From Paracamarosporium sp. OC-R06-R3 (lineage: Eukaryota; Ascomycota; Dothideomycetes; Pleosporales; Didymosphaeriaceae), in the NCBI GenBank assembly GCA_019828545.1, contig JACVRA010000313.1, forward strand, positions 186,001 to 250,000: DNA of 64,000 nucleotides, given 5' to 3'. Position 1 is the first letter of the stretch. The number at the start of each line of letters is the position of its first letter. Below are positions 54,508 through 64,000 of this stretch, piece after piece. The notes below the pieces were generated by a model. That model made no database searches, was not told where the DNA came from, and saw only the letters and a list, made by a program, of their open reading frames with translations. A program made the position numbers and the translations under genes.

Positions 54508-55543
54508 GGTGAAGAGCACGGGCGAGCAAAGTGGCAGCAGCAACGTGATTGGGTGCAAGAGGCTAGTGAAGAGTGTTTGAGTGTTGTCCGACACTTTTGG
54601 AAAGATTTGGAGATGGCTGTGTGGCCGGAGGGATGATTTGATGCGAGTGGGAGTGGGGAGTAGGAGTGAGGGGAGGTGGGAGGGCGTGCGCAGCTATATG
54701 TGTCGGGGAGTGCAGCCCGCCAAGACCACACCCACCCTGTCGCATCAGGGCTCCTATCTTGCCTGCACCCGGACCCGAGGACCTGCGCATATGTCTCAAT
54801 CGGCTGCTCTAGCCACCTGACGATCAGCAAACCCGATTTTACCGTGAGAGAAATGACTGTGCATCACTTCTGGAGTAGCGGTGCACTCTGGGGTCGCTTG
54901 AGGCTCAAGCATGGGCGGCCTCTAATAGAGGACGTTGGTGCCACGCCATGTAGCTGTCGCATACCCCAAACTCTTCCGTGCCGCCTTGGACGTCTCCGAT
55001 AGTTCGATGCATCGGGTGTGCACATGTTAGCCTCCTCGACCTTGTCGTCGCCGGCAAGTTGTCTAGGATCTCGTCCCCAACCCCACATACTCTCCCCCAA
55101 ATGGCTCGACTAGACTTCTGAATGCTCATATAGTCCGTACACGTAGTTTCAGCTTCGTATCTGTTGTGGTGCATGAGTTCTGCGGTGCCAGTCCTCGCCC
55201 ATCGTCTGGGTTGATGTTGGATGCTGACATAATCACCTGCTGACCTAATCTGATATCACGTGAATATGCCTCCCGAGGGCTCCGTGGCTTTGCTCGCTGA
55301 CGGTTGGGATTGGCGGGATCCCAGCAAACTGCAGCCTAGCACAGAAGCATTCTCACGCACATGGAACAGCAATAGGAAATACATATATCCAAATCGAGCT
55401 ACTTGAATGCCGGGGTATCGAAAAGGAAACGCTGGGACTCCGTAAACGCCTCTTGTAGCCGCTCGTACATGATTGTGCCTATGAACCAGTGGCTTGATGC
55501 TTCGCTCTGCACGTTCGTCCACGGATCCCGGTCGACCGCCATC
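54508..55543. other. Intergenic, no gene seen
   Basis: About 1 kb with only short, non-descript ORFs on both strands. Confidence 0.4.
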
Positions 55544-56321
55544 TCACGAGCCAAAGTTCGGCTTCTTCCCTCTCTCCTTCTCTCTCTCCTTGCCCTTTGC
55601 GCTCCTCGCTGGGCTGGCTCTCGCCGGGCTGGCTCTCGCCGGGCTAGCCTGGATGTTTCCGGCCTCGTTCCTCCTCACGCGCTGCTCGGCAGGGACCTCG
55701 TACTCTTCTTTCAGGCGGACGGGTTCGTCTGGGAGGCCTAGCATGATGTTTTGGAAGTGCTGGCGGGTTTGGGCGACGCTCTGGAAAGGTCAGATAGTGT
55801 TCACGAGCGGAGATTGGAAGTAGTATTAGAGCTGGATGGAAGTGTGTTTAGTGAGTCTAACTAGGGTATAAAACGGGACTGGGGTATAGAACGTATGCTG
55901 CTGAAGCGCGGATGACGATGATGATGCTTGTGGAATGCAAAGAGTAAAGTGAATCGCAGTACAGAACGCCCATCTCTGTTTTCCAACGAGGACAAGTAAG
56001 GGTGAGAACTCGCTCATACTCGTCCCACCTCGTGATGCAAACCCATGAACGCCGTAACACCGCTGGAAGCTAATGCAAAAGCGAAAACTAGAACGCGAAA
56101 CACCAACGCACCTCATTCCTCGCGTTCGCGTGCCAGACAAGCAACTCAAGATTCTCCAGGATCTGCGCGGCCTGTTCGCGTTTCTGCCGCGCCTCGTACG
56201 GCTCGCCGGCCGCGCTGGAAGCGTACGATTTGCCGCGCGCTTGCTGGGAGCGCTGCGCAGATGTGAATGTCGAAGACGGGGGATTCAGCACCGTGTTGAG
56301 GTACTGCTGATTGTGCGGCAT
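55544..56321 (-). CDS. Hypothetical fungal protein (2 exons, predicted)
   Basis: Exon 1 (56321-56112) encodes MPHNQQYLNTVLNPPSSTFT followed by a helical segment ARQKREQAAQILENLELLVW then HANARNE. A GTGCGT donor at 56111 and a CCAG acceptor at 55781 join in phase 0 to exon 2 (55780-55544), SVAQTRQHFQNIMLGLPDEP, then a charged region with a triple SPARA repeat (ASPARASPARASPARS) and a Lys/Glu tail. The joined product is 148 aa. The intron (331 nt) is long for a fungus, so the model could be missing a small exon. No family is recognised, but the helix and the splice continuity argue for a gene. Confidence 0.5.
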
Positions 56322-56365
56322 GATGGGGGTGATGCAGCGAGAGAGGAAGCGGGCGAGGGCGTTAT

Positions 56366-57502
56366 TTAGATGGTGTGCTCGCCGTTTGCACCGAGCAGCT
56401 GGTTCACGCTGTCGTTGGCGCTGGCGTTGGCGCTGTCAACCCCGATTGGGGAGTGGCGGCGCGGGCGTGGGGACGGGGTAAGCGAGTCGAGGTCCCCTTT
56501 GGGCTTCTTTACGCGACCCGAACGACGTACAGTCTCGCCGTTGCTCTGAACAGGCCGTTCCTGTGTCTCGGGGGCTTTCCGCTTCGACCTCGACGAGGAT
56601 GTGCTGTTCTCCTTGGCGTTCTCCTTGACGCTCACCATCTTAAGAATCTGGATCTCGTCTTCAGCCAACTCACGCCTCTCGTCCTTCTTCGTCTTCATGC
56701 CCATTCCCTCCAGAAACCCCTCCCACTCGGGAAAGCCATGCGCGTGGGATCGATCGTAGTTTGAAGGGTTGTCTTGATTCGCCTTCGCGGCGGCCTTCGC
56801 GATCCTCTTGGCCTCGTCGTGGGATTGCTTCTCCCGGAACACCCAAGCGGCGAGCTTCCACTACTGCTTGTACTCTGGATCTGGCTTCAAGCACGCCGGC
56901 TCCACGAGGACTTGCTCGCCGGCAAGCATATGCCGGGGACCGGCCCAATCTCCCTCCAGCGCACACTTCATCTCCCACCGAGACAGGCCATCGATTGGAG
57001 CGTAGTCCAGGTTATGGTGCTCGTTGAGCAGATGCGCTGCCTTCCACCAAGTGAAAATGCGCTTCGTGTTTTGGTCGGATTGGCTCCCGCGAATCTTGGT
57101 GCCGTCCGAAATCCCCTTCTCGAAGCGCTCGTAGTGGAGCGCTTTGTCGTCGGCGCCCGGCATGAAAAGCGGGATCGAATAACGGTCCGCGCCTTTGATC
57201 ATTTGATCGCGCCGGTCTGGCAGAGGAGCCGGCTCCGTCCAGTCGCACTTTGTGCCGTCAGGATACTGGATGCTCCAGTCCGTAGGCACTGGCTTGTGCG
57301 AGTTTTGAGGGCGAGCCCGCTCTCGCCCATTGAGGCGGAAAACGTCCGCCACGCCATCTGCTCTTGAAAACTGGGTCAAAAGCGACGGACAATGTTGAAT
57401 CTTCTTTCTAGAGCGGAAATCGTGCTCTGGTATGGCTTCCTGAGCAGCAGTGCTTCGGAGATAACTCTCCGGGAACTGCCCGAATTCGATAAAATGGCCC
57501 AT
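56366..57502 (-). pseudogene. Hypothetical protein gene interrupted by in-frame amber codon
   Basis: ATG 57502 opens a frame of 213 codons ending PDPEYKQ, then TAG (56861-56863), and the same frame continues without break as WKLAAWVFREKQSHDEAKRI for another 164 codons to a stop at 56366-56368. Composition and style are continuous across the TAG. The N-terminal part has an aromatic-rich globular pattern (FTWWKAAHLLNEHHNLDYAP, CALEGDWAGPRHMLAG). The C-terminal part is Lys/Ser-rich with a basic RRSGRVKKPKGD motif resembling a nuclear signal. No intron that would remove the TAG fits. A single C-to-T change of CAG in CpA context would create it. Alternatives: a truncated but functional 213-aa protein, stop-codon readthrough, or an assembly error. 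Family unknown. Confidence 0.55.
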
Positions 57503-58975
57503 TAGTCCAAGAATGATCCTGGTGGGCGGGTTGGTTGCCGGGGGAAGCGGAAAGACTGCAAGGGGAGGCAGCGTGCTCTTCGGAGCGGCCTCCTATACGC
57601 GGGTGGTGGGTGCTGTGTTGGACTTTGTGGAGGTAGAAAGGCTAGTTGATGTGATTTGGTTTATTTAACTGAAGGTCGATGGGTGAATGTGAAATTAGTG
57701 CGCGTATTTATGCTAGAGGCGTAGTGCGTGTTGATGTTGAGCGTGCGTTGCTGAAGGTGATTTCTAGCAGTGTCGTGTTAATAAACAGTGAAGGTCTTGT
57801 AGAGTGATTGCCTATTTAAACCATGCGTTCACAACCATCGTGTGGTACCAAATGGCATTTTACGGCAAATGTTGGGAGTGTAGACATAGACATCCCTTCC
57901 CACCGCATCATCTTCAAAAAAAGGTATTTCTCGGCTTCACCGCTTGCCACTTATTTCAAATAATGGCTTCAAATCCGGTTGTTGGGGTCATGCACGATGG
58001 ATAGTTATACGCTCCGCTATAGAGCACCCCATTGCTTAGTCGACATATCTCGTCTCTCCTCACTCGCTGCCCCTCCACGCAGCGCAAAACCAACGCAACA
58101 TTGTGTAGACACAATTTCTCCCACCACCTCCCGCACTTCAATCCTTTGGGTTGCCCCGAGGCGCATTATGCATAACATAACCTAATCCACTCTACACACA
58201 TCCCAAGGACCCGCGCGTAGCTTATACTAAAACAACAACTAAAAACAATCGGGACAGACAGATTGCCTCAAATACCTTCTACATTGACTATACAACACTT
58301 GTCTCCCTATTAATCTACCTAATCCACACTACCCCTAAGCGCACACAATGCACACTACCCCTCACTATCTCGCTAACAAAACCTTATCTGAAACAAATAT
58401 TTACATCTTATAAATCCCCCAAGATGCATCAAGCACGCCCAATCCGCACGATCCCACGCACCCGAACATACCTTAGACCCAAACATTGAACTTGAAGAAA
58501 AGAAACTGAACGAGAACAGATTAAAAACTTACCAATTCCCCCAATGCCCTCTGTATTCACATGTCATCCCATCCTCTCGTCACTTCCCTCGATTCAAACC
58601 GCCCCAAGCGTACACAACATGAAAAGTATGCTTCTTACATAGTGCGTACACTCTACCTCCTCATCCCAAACACCCATATTCTGGGCCACCACTTACAATC
58701 ACCCATTTAAATCCTGCCTAAGCAATATTGCGTACTTCACTCATGATGTCCCACCCTTAATCCAATCCAACTCAACCCACACGTCCTTCCCTCCTCCTCC
58801 CCTCGTGAGGTTACTATATCATCCCGGTTCAACAGCCCTAAATTGCTTTGCTATGTTAATATGTAACGGTGAGTTGTATTCCTTGCCTCGTAACATAGCG
58901 TAGCTCCGTATTCACATTGTTTATTAAAACGACCTTTCCCCTGTCTCTCTGTTCACAGCGAGGAAAAATAAGAAT
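57503..58975. other. Intergenic, no gene seen
   Basis: 1.5 kb, AT-rich, with cytosine-rich/purine-poor plus strand (57980-58800). No coding region or RNA gene is supported. Confidence 0.45.
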
Positions 58976-60910
58976 TCATACAAGATCTGCCTCTGCTATC
59001 TCTAAAGACCCCTGGCTGACCCTTGTAGCAGCCTCGCCATCCATTAGACCCAAAACGTAGCAGGTCCCCAGATGCATATATCCTGCTCCTTTCTTCCGGA
59101 GGAGTACTGGGGAAGAACAACCTTGTATCACAGCAATCACATCCCCAGCTTGAACACCATCCAGACTAGATCCTATGTAGCCGGTGTATGTACAGAACAA
59201 ATGGTGTCGTTCCTTCAAAGACCTTGCTAAATGGGGTCCAAGCAAATGCATTTTACTCATGATGTTCGATTCCACCGTTTGTTCCAACCTCCAGCAGTCA
59301 TGTATCATTTCATGAGGGAACGCTGTTCGGAGTAAGGACAAGACGTGGTCCTCAAAGCCCATTCCTAACTCTTCAGCAATTGACCGTAGTGTGTCGAATA
59401 TTGACACGTTCAAAACAAGCCCCTCAAGAAAGTACAGTGTTGCCAAAACAAACCCCTGAACACGGAAAGTGGTCGATGTAACGCAGGACTCTGGATTTTC
59501 GAGAAATTGATCCACTAATATGGCGCGTACGATTCCTTGCATATATGTGGTCCTGGTGCGATCTTCAATGTCTTCCTTCTTCTCAACAAACTTTCGGTAG
59601 ATGCGCACAAAATTGACCGAATCTGTATCAAAGATTGGCTCAGTATCTGAGATTGTATCGCAGATGCATGCGTTGACACGTAGATAGCGCTCATCTAGCA
59701 CTAGCGCTTGGAAGGAACGGAAGGTGTCCATATTGTGGTCAGAACGGGATAGTACACCCGGAAAAGCTTGCCAGTTATCCACCAAAGAAATCGCTTGCCA
59801 ATCGGGAACCCAAGACGGTAACCCTGGCTCTACCGTCTCAGATGGGCAAAGAGCTATTCCGGAAAAACGCAAAAGGTATAGGTCCTTAGAAACCGTGCAG
59901 TATTTAACCATGAGGTTAGAGTATATTTCCACTATGCTTTTTCCATAATCAGGAGTGATAAAATTCCCGAGAATGCCTTGTAAGGCGAAAACTTTGTCTT
60001 TAGGATTGGTGGCCTGGTACTCCCAGGTGAAGAAGATTGCTGCCAATTTCTCTGCATCCTCCATATCTTTCACGGATTTCAAATGTGTTCGGAAACTGTC
60101 AACAACTACATGGTTCCTCGTTGGGATCCACTCCGGACACCGAAGATAAAAGCGTATTTCATAGGGTAACACCGTCTCTCCTTGTGTCGACTTTTCACCA
60201 AACTGTCGAATCAGTTGAACAGAGTTCATCACGCTTTTGTAATCGAGGACATGTTTGCCGACCATGACCCACAGATTCTGGGCAAGTACCATCTCTTGGA
60301 GGACCCACACTCGACGCCAGTATGGTTCTGAAAAGAATGCTTTAAGTGAACCCCAAACTGGATTGGAAAGACCGATAAGATTATCATCGGCCTCTAAGAA
60401 CGAAGGGTAATCTTGCATCCAGTGTAGGTCTTCCAACCAGTTTGGCACGGACGCCGCCACATGTTGGACAAACTCCATAGCCGTAATAGCAGCCGTCAAC
60501 TTTCCATCTTTGTCTGCGCCTAACCATGAAACGACGGTTGATGCATTTGAATATATGGCTCCCATGAGCTGGACCTGATGGGACTTCTCTTCGTCGTCGT
60601 TTTGGTTGATGCATACCGCATCGGCCCAGATCAGTGGTGATAACGGGGGAGATGGTCGAAATATCATGGCGCGTATGTGTCGCAACGCTGAAGCCAAGTT
60701 TATCCCTACTGTTCTTCTCTCGCCGCTGATATAGATGATATCCGATTCGGAAGCGTGATCCCATCTGTAAGAAAGGGCCGTATATGTTATGTTGGTTTCC
60801 AAGGAGAAGGTCGTGAGATGACATGAAACATGATCATCTTCTTTGGTTGCTGGCAAAAGCTCGAGAAGTCGTATTGATTTCGTGCCTTTGGGCAAAGTTT
60901 CATACGACAT
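58976..60910 (-). CDS. HET-domain (heterokaryon incompatibility) protein
   Basis: 644 codons, single uninterrupted exon starting MSYETLPKGTKSIRLLELLP. The HET domain (about 40-190) carries its three hallmark blocks: YTALSYRWDHASE (about 43-55), LSPLIWADAVCINQNDDEEK (about 90-109) with HQVQLMGAIYSNASTVVSWLG, and WRRVWVLQEMVLAQNLWV (about 196-215). The rest is the variable C-terminal region with DYGKSIVEIYSNLMVKYC and LPSWVPDWQ, both usual in HET proteins of this type, and a tail resembling the common GDVIAVIQGCSSPVLLRK module. HET proteins trigger cell death when genetically different hyphae fuse; the specific trigger of this one is unknown. Unlike the NACHT gene at 27-31 kb, this frame is intact. 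Confidence 0.92.
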   Translation of the reverse strand: MSYETLPKGTKSIRLLELLPATKEDDHVSCHLTTFSLETNITYTALSYRWDHASESDIIYISGERRTVGINLASALRHIRAMIFRPSPPLSPLIWADAVCINQNDDEEKSHQVQLMGAIYSNASTVVSWLGADKDGKLTAAITAMEFVQHVAASVPNWLEDLHWMQDYPSFLEADDNLIGLSNPVWGSLKAFFSEPYWRRVWVLQEMVLAQNLWVMVGKHVLDYKSVMNSVQLIRQFGEKSTQGETVLPYEIRFYLRCPEWIPTRNHVVVDSFRTHLKSVKDMEDAEKLAAIFFTWEYQATNPKDKVFALQGILGNFITPDYGKSIVEIYSNLMVKYCTVSKDLYLLRFSGIALCPSETVEPGLPSWVPDWQAISLVDNWQAFPGVLSRSDHNMDTFRSFQALVLDERYLRVNACICDTISDTEPIFDTDSVNFVRIYRKFVEKKEDIEDRTRTTYMQGIVRAILVDQFLENPESCVTSTTFRVQGFVLATLYFLEGLVLNVSIFDTLRSIAEELGMGFEDHVLSLLRTAFPHEMIHDCWRLEQTVESNIMSKMHLLGPHLARSLKERHHLFCTYTGYIGSSLDGVQAGDVIAVIQGCSSPVLLRKKGAGYMHLGTCYVLGLMDGEAATRVSQGSLEIAEADLV

Positions 60911-63396
60911 GTTGTCACTCGGGGCGTAATTATTTCTCAGATATAAAGACTTCTCTGTTGTCTAATCATAGTTCGCAGAGCGCGTTGATAGAAGTAATTA
61001 GTGTATCTGCGATATAACAGAGCTTGGTGTGAGAGACGAGAAGGATGACTAGTAAGATGAGTAGAAAAGTCTTTCTATTCTTAGGCTCTGTATTTGCATC
61101 AAGACCGTAGCGGTTGCTGCTGTGAGGTGAAAATCGAGACAATACTAATCATATTGAACGTGAGTAGTGTCTCAGATGTACACTGCCAAGAGATCTAGGC
61201 AGCAGTCGACGAGGCACAGTAGGCGAAAATCCCGGAGTTGCTCTGCATATACGAGGCCATTCTTCCCTTAGCTTCTTCGTGTACACGACGCCCAAGCATC
61301 GAGCAATTGCTGGCATCTATGCGCATTCTAAGGCTATGTCGCGTTTGCAGCTGCTATCTTTAGTCTTACTCCCGCTGCTAACGCATAGTGTACCACGCAT
61401 AATATGTATAATCATTAACTCTTGTTACGGCTTGGGGTAGCAATGCGTTCGATGGACATTTCACGCCACTGAACTTATACGCCTCAAAGCGCAAATTCTC
61501 GCCTTTTATACTTCTACATTCCAACCTTAATTATCAACCATACCAATACTACATTAGTCCCACCAACAAACATCAAACAAAACTCCACAGACAATACATC
61601 AAACAAAGCAAAACAAAGCAAAACCACCCCAACTCCCTCATCCTCACCCTTCCAGAAGAACCTACTCATCATGAATTTGAAAAGCCAAAGTGCACGATTC
61701 GCACTACGAATTTTGCTGCGGCATTAATCAATATAGACCTGATTGAAAGTTTCTAGTACATCACTCGACTCTTTATCCCACAAATCAACGCAAATTGTAT
61801 CACCCCTTCCACCTTTCATCCTCACCCAGCAACCCCATCTCCAACCCCAGGCCCAATCCAGCAAATCACCAAACCATCCAATCCAATCCACAACAACAAC
61901 ACTAACATACTTCCCATTCCACCTTACAAGCCCTCCCTCCTTCTTCACCCCCCCAAAAAAAAGAGCTCAAAAAAAAAAGGAAAAAGGAAAGTCCACTCTC
62001 AGACGCGTATAAATATAAATCTAACAAGTCCATCTCGCCACTAAACCCCGATTTCCAGCCCCGCGGTTACACACCGCAAACCTTAATTCTACCCTCACCC
62101 ACTGCCTTCACCTTCTCCGCAAGACAGCACAACACAACATGACCACAAAATCCACACCGCACCGTATCATACCCAACCAACCTCCCTCTCATCTCCTTAC
62201 TTAGCACCCCAACCCAACCCCTATCCCCTATCCACCCTTACCACCACTTTTCAACATCAACATAACCAAAGCTCTCCTTGATCATCAATCCCAGACGGGG
62301 AAGTAAGTGTGTTGGTACTTCGAACTTCGCACTTCGCTTCGTATTTCATATTCACGTGTACGTACGTATGTAAATTAAGTCCACTAGGTAGTTTTGTGGT
62401 ACTAATGGTTTACTGGTAATAGTGTGATGATGGCTTAATGATGGGGTGGTGTAGTGTATCCGGAGACTGGATGAATGGATAGATGAGTAGACATTTGGGT
62501 AAGATCAGAGTAGAGTAGAGTAGACCAGACCAGACCAGACGAGACAAGCCTCCACTAGACCATTGTAGAGTGGACTTAGGGTGTAGTGTATCTGGAGAAT
62601 AGATATCCAGCCACGACCAGACGTTCAGCCACGACGAGACGAGACGAGACTAGATCATCGCAGTCGACTTAGCTGTGTACACACACACATCCCCCTCTCC
62701 CCCTCTTCCCCAAGCCACGCCCATAGCAAAACACATAATCACGTTTCATTCAGTCCAATCCACACCACTCCATTCATCCATTCATCCATCCATTCCATTC
62801 CATTCTTAGTGTCCCCTATGCTCTACCCACCCCACCAATCTACAATCCAATCCAATCCAATCCAATCTATCTACCCCAAGCCCAAACCCAAGCCCGTTTG
62901 AAACCATCTAACTCTATCCCACCCAGTCCAAACAAGTCAAACAAGTCCAAACCCGATCAAACCATATCAGTGTATCCTCCCATGTATCCCCATGTATTCC
63001 CACCCCACACCATCCATCTAAACCCACCACCCATCCACCTAAACCCATCCATCCACCACCACCCAGCATGCATGCAAAAAGCCAAAAAACAAAAAAAGGC
63101 CCAAAGCCAATGCGACAAGTCATAATCATAAGCCTCTCGCCATTCGTATATGAGGGGAGAAAAAAAAGGAGGGAAAAGGAAAAAACATAACGCATGCATG
63201 TCTAAACGCGCACGCGCAGGCACACGCCTGGCTTTTTATTCTCATGCCACACCACACCACATACCACCGCAACACACCCTCGGCCCTCCTACCTATGCCT
63301 GGTTTTGTTCGCCCTCGCAGCCGACGCCGTAGGCGCTGACGGACGGTAAGCAGCGAAACAAGGAAAGCGGGCAGACGCACGAGGAGGGCGCGACGA
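60911..63396. other. Long repeat-rich intergenic region
   Basis: 2.5 kb without supported gene. It carries several pentamer or shorter repeats: AAAGC/AAAAC (about 61604-61624), GAGTA then GACCA then GACGA (about 62507-62546 and 62629-62651), CCATT/CCATC (about 62770-62802), CAATC (about 62844-62866), and poly-purine A/G tracts (about 61955-61990, 63160-63185). Long minus-strand ORFs here are low-complexity by-products. Confidence 0.5.
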
Positions 63397-64000
63397 CTAC
63401 GCGGGCCTGCCGGCGGCGATGACCGGGCTAGGCGCGCTGCCGTCGACCTCCTGGTGCTCAGCCTTAGTACCCTTACCTCTCCAGGTGCTGACGGCGGGGA
63501 TATCCGCCTTGAGGCGCTCCTCGTGCGTCGAGTACGCCTTTGGCGTGAGCTTGATGAGCGTGTGCAGCGGGACTTCCATCCAGGGGCTCTGCTCCTGCGG
63601 CACGTTCATGAAGTACGCGTAGATGCACCGGAGGATCGCCTGGTGCGTGACGATGAGTATGTTTTCGCTGCGCTCGAGCTCCATGATGATGGGTTCGAGG
63701 CGGATGACGACGTCGCGGTATGATTCGCCGCCCAGATAGCGGTAGTTGTACTTGTCGTCGTCGCGCTGCGCAAAGTCTTCTGGGTACTTGTTTTCTATCT
63801 CTGCGTACGTGAGGCCGTCGCAGACGCCCGAGTCGAGCTCGTCGAGAGCTTTCCATTCGAGCTTTTCGAACGAGAGGAATCGCGCGGTTTGGATGGTCCG
63901 CTTCAGCGTGGAGGTCCAGACGGTCAATCTACGACCGTCGCCAACCGACTTCGCAACCAAGCCTGGCAGAGCATGCGCATATGCATCACCGCGATCGGAG
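63397..64000 (-). CDS. Fructose-2,6-bisphosphatase domain (PFKFB-type), 3' part only
   Basis: The frame is open from the right window edge to a stop at 63397-63399, so the 5' part of the gene lies outside. The 200 visible residues are the C-terminal half of the histidine-phosphatase domain of 6-phosphofructo-2-kinase/fructose-2,6-bisphosphatase: VWTSTLKRTIQTARF (substrate-binding Arg), ALDELDSGVCDGLTYAEIEN (catalytic acid Glu), KYPEDFAQRDDDKYNYRYLG, GESYRDVVIRLEPIIMELE, ILIVTHQAILRCIYAYFM (second catalytic His), and VPLHTLIKLTPKAYSTHEER. All catalytic residues expected in this half are present. The RHGE motif and any kinase domain would be upstream. The enzyme sets fructose-2,6-bisphosphate levels and so glycolytic flux. 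Confidence 0.93.
   Translation of the reverse strand, partial: SDRGDAYAHALPGLVAKSVGDGRRLTVWTSTLKRTIQTARFLSFEKLEWKALDELDSGVCDGLTYAEIENKYPEDFAQRDDDKYNYRYLGGESYRDVVIRLEPIIMELERSENILIVTHQAILRCIYAYFMNVPQEQSPWMEVPLHTLIKLTPKAYSTHEERLKADIPAVSTWRGKGTKAEHQEVDGSAPSPVIAAGRPA

Noticed and set aside
61724..63223. Several minus-strand Trp/Gly-rich ORFs
   Set aside because: They derive from C-rich pentamer repeats on the plus strand and show no domain or signal.
1..64000. CRISPR arrays, operons and bacterial-type elements
   Set aside because: No direct repeats with regular unique spacers, and gene structure with spliceosomal introns is clearly eukaryotic.

Overview
This window is nuclear DNA from a filamentous ascomycete (Pezizomycotina). 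It is most like a dothideomycete, but I cannot fix order or species from sequence alone. The evidence is: many short introns (about 45-100 nt) with GT..AG ends and CTAAC/CTGAC-type branch sites; a psi-factor oxygenase; a HET-domain protein; a NACHT/STAND gene; a Pex14/17-type peroxin; and C-to-T decay in CpA context, which resembles repeat-induced point mutation (RIP).

Layout. 1-9.2 kb: an unidentified partial gene, a Cys-rich TM2-like protein, a divergent pair for mitochondrial energy metabolism (pyruvate carrier subunit, minus; complex I B8/NDUFA2 subunit, plus), a coiled-coil protein and a large multi-pass membrane protein. 9.2-18.9 kb: a gene-poor accessory island. It holds a pogo/Fot1-type transposase tail, long AT-rich non-coding stretches, a secreted Cys-rich protein with a clear TATA box, a second multi-pass membrane protein, a dead GMC-oxidoreductase fragment and a small three-exon single-pass membrane protein. 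19-26.3 kb: a short-chain dehydrogenase, a secreted protein with three chitin-binding (CBM18) modules, the INO80 subunit Ies2 and a Pex14-domain peroxin. 27.2-31.5 kb: a full-length but broken NACHT protein gene.

32.3-46.7 kb is a housekeeping and lipid block: DUF726/TMCO4-like hydrolase, Gfd2/YDR514C-like DEDDh nuclease, Ppo-type fatty-acid dioxygenase/P450 fusion, Tsc13 enoyl reductase, Ate1 arginyltransferase (seven exons) and an Aps1-like Nudix hydrolase. 46.7-51.5 kb is mostly simple-sequence and degenerate repeat DNA around one F-box gene. 51.5-57.5 kb: Sec17/alpha-SNAP (seven exons, one of 12 nt), mitochondrial GatC-like subunit, two hypotheticals and a hypothetical interrupted by an in-frame amber codon. 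57.5-64 kb: an intact HET-domain gene, a repeat-rich spacer and the 3' part of a fructose-2,6-bisphosphatase gene running off the right edge.

The genes do not form one pathway. Recurrent themes are head-to-head gene pairs sharing 270-800 bp promoters, and decay of accessory genes (NACHT, GMC, transposase, the amber-interrupted gene) next to intact core genes. I found no convincing new multi-gene system. The best leads are the decayed NACHT gene, the secreted and small membrane proteins of the island, and the degenerate repeat family near 50-51.4 kb. Splice sites were placed by eye using frame, consensus and family conservation; they are predictions.
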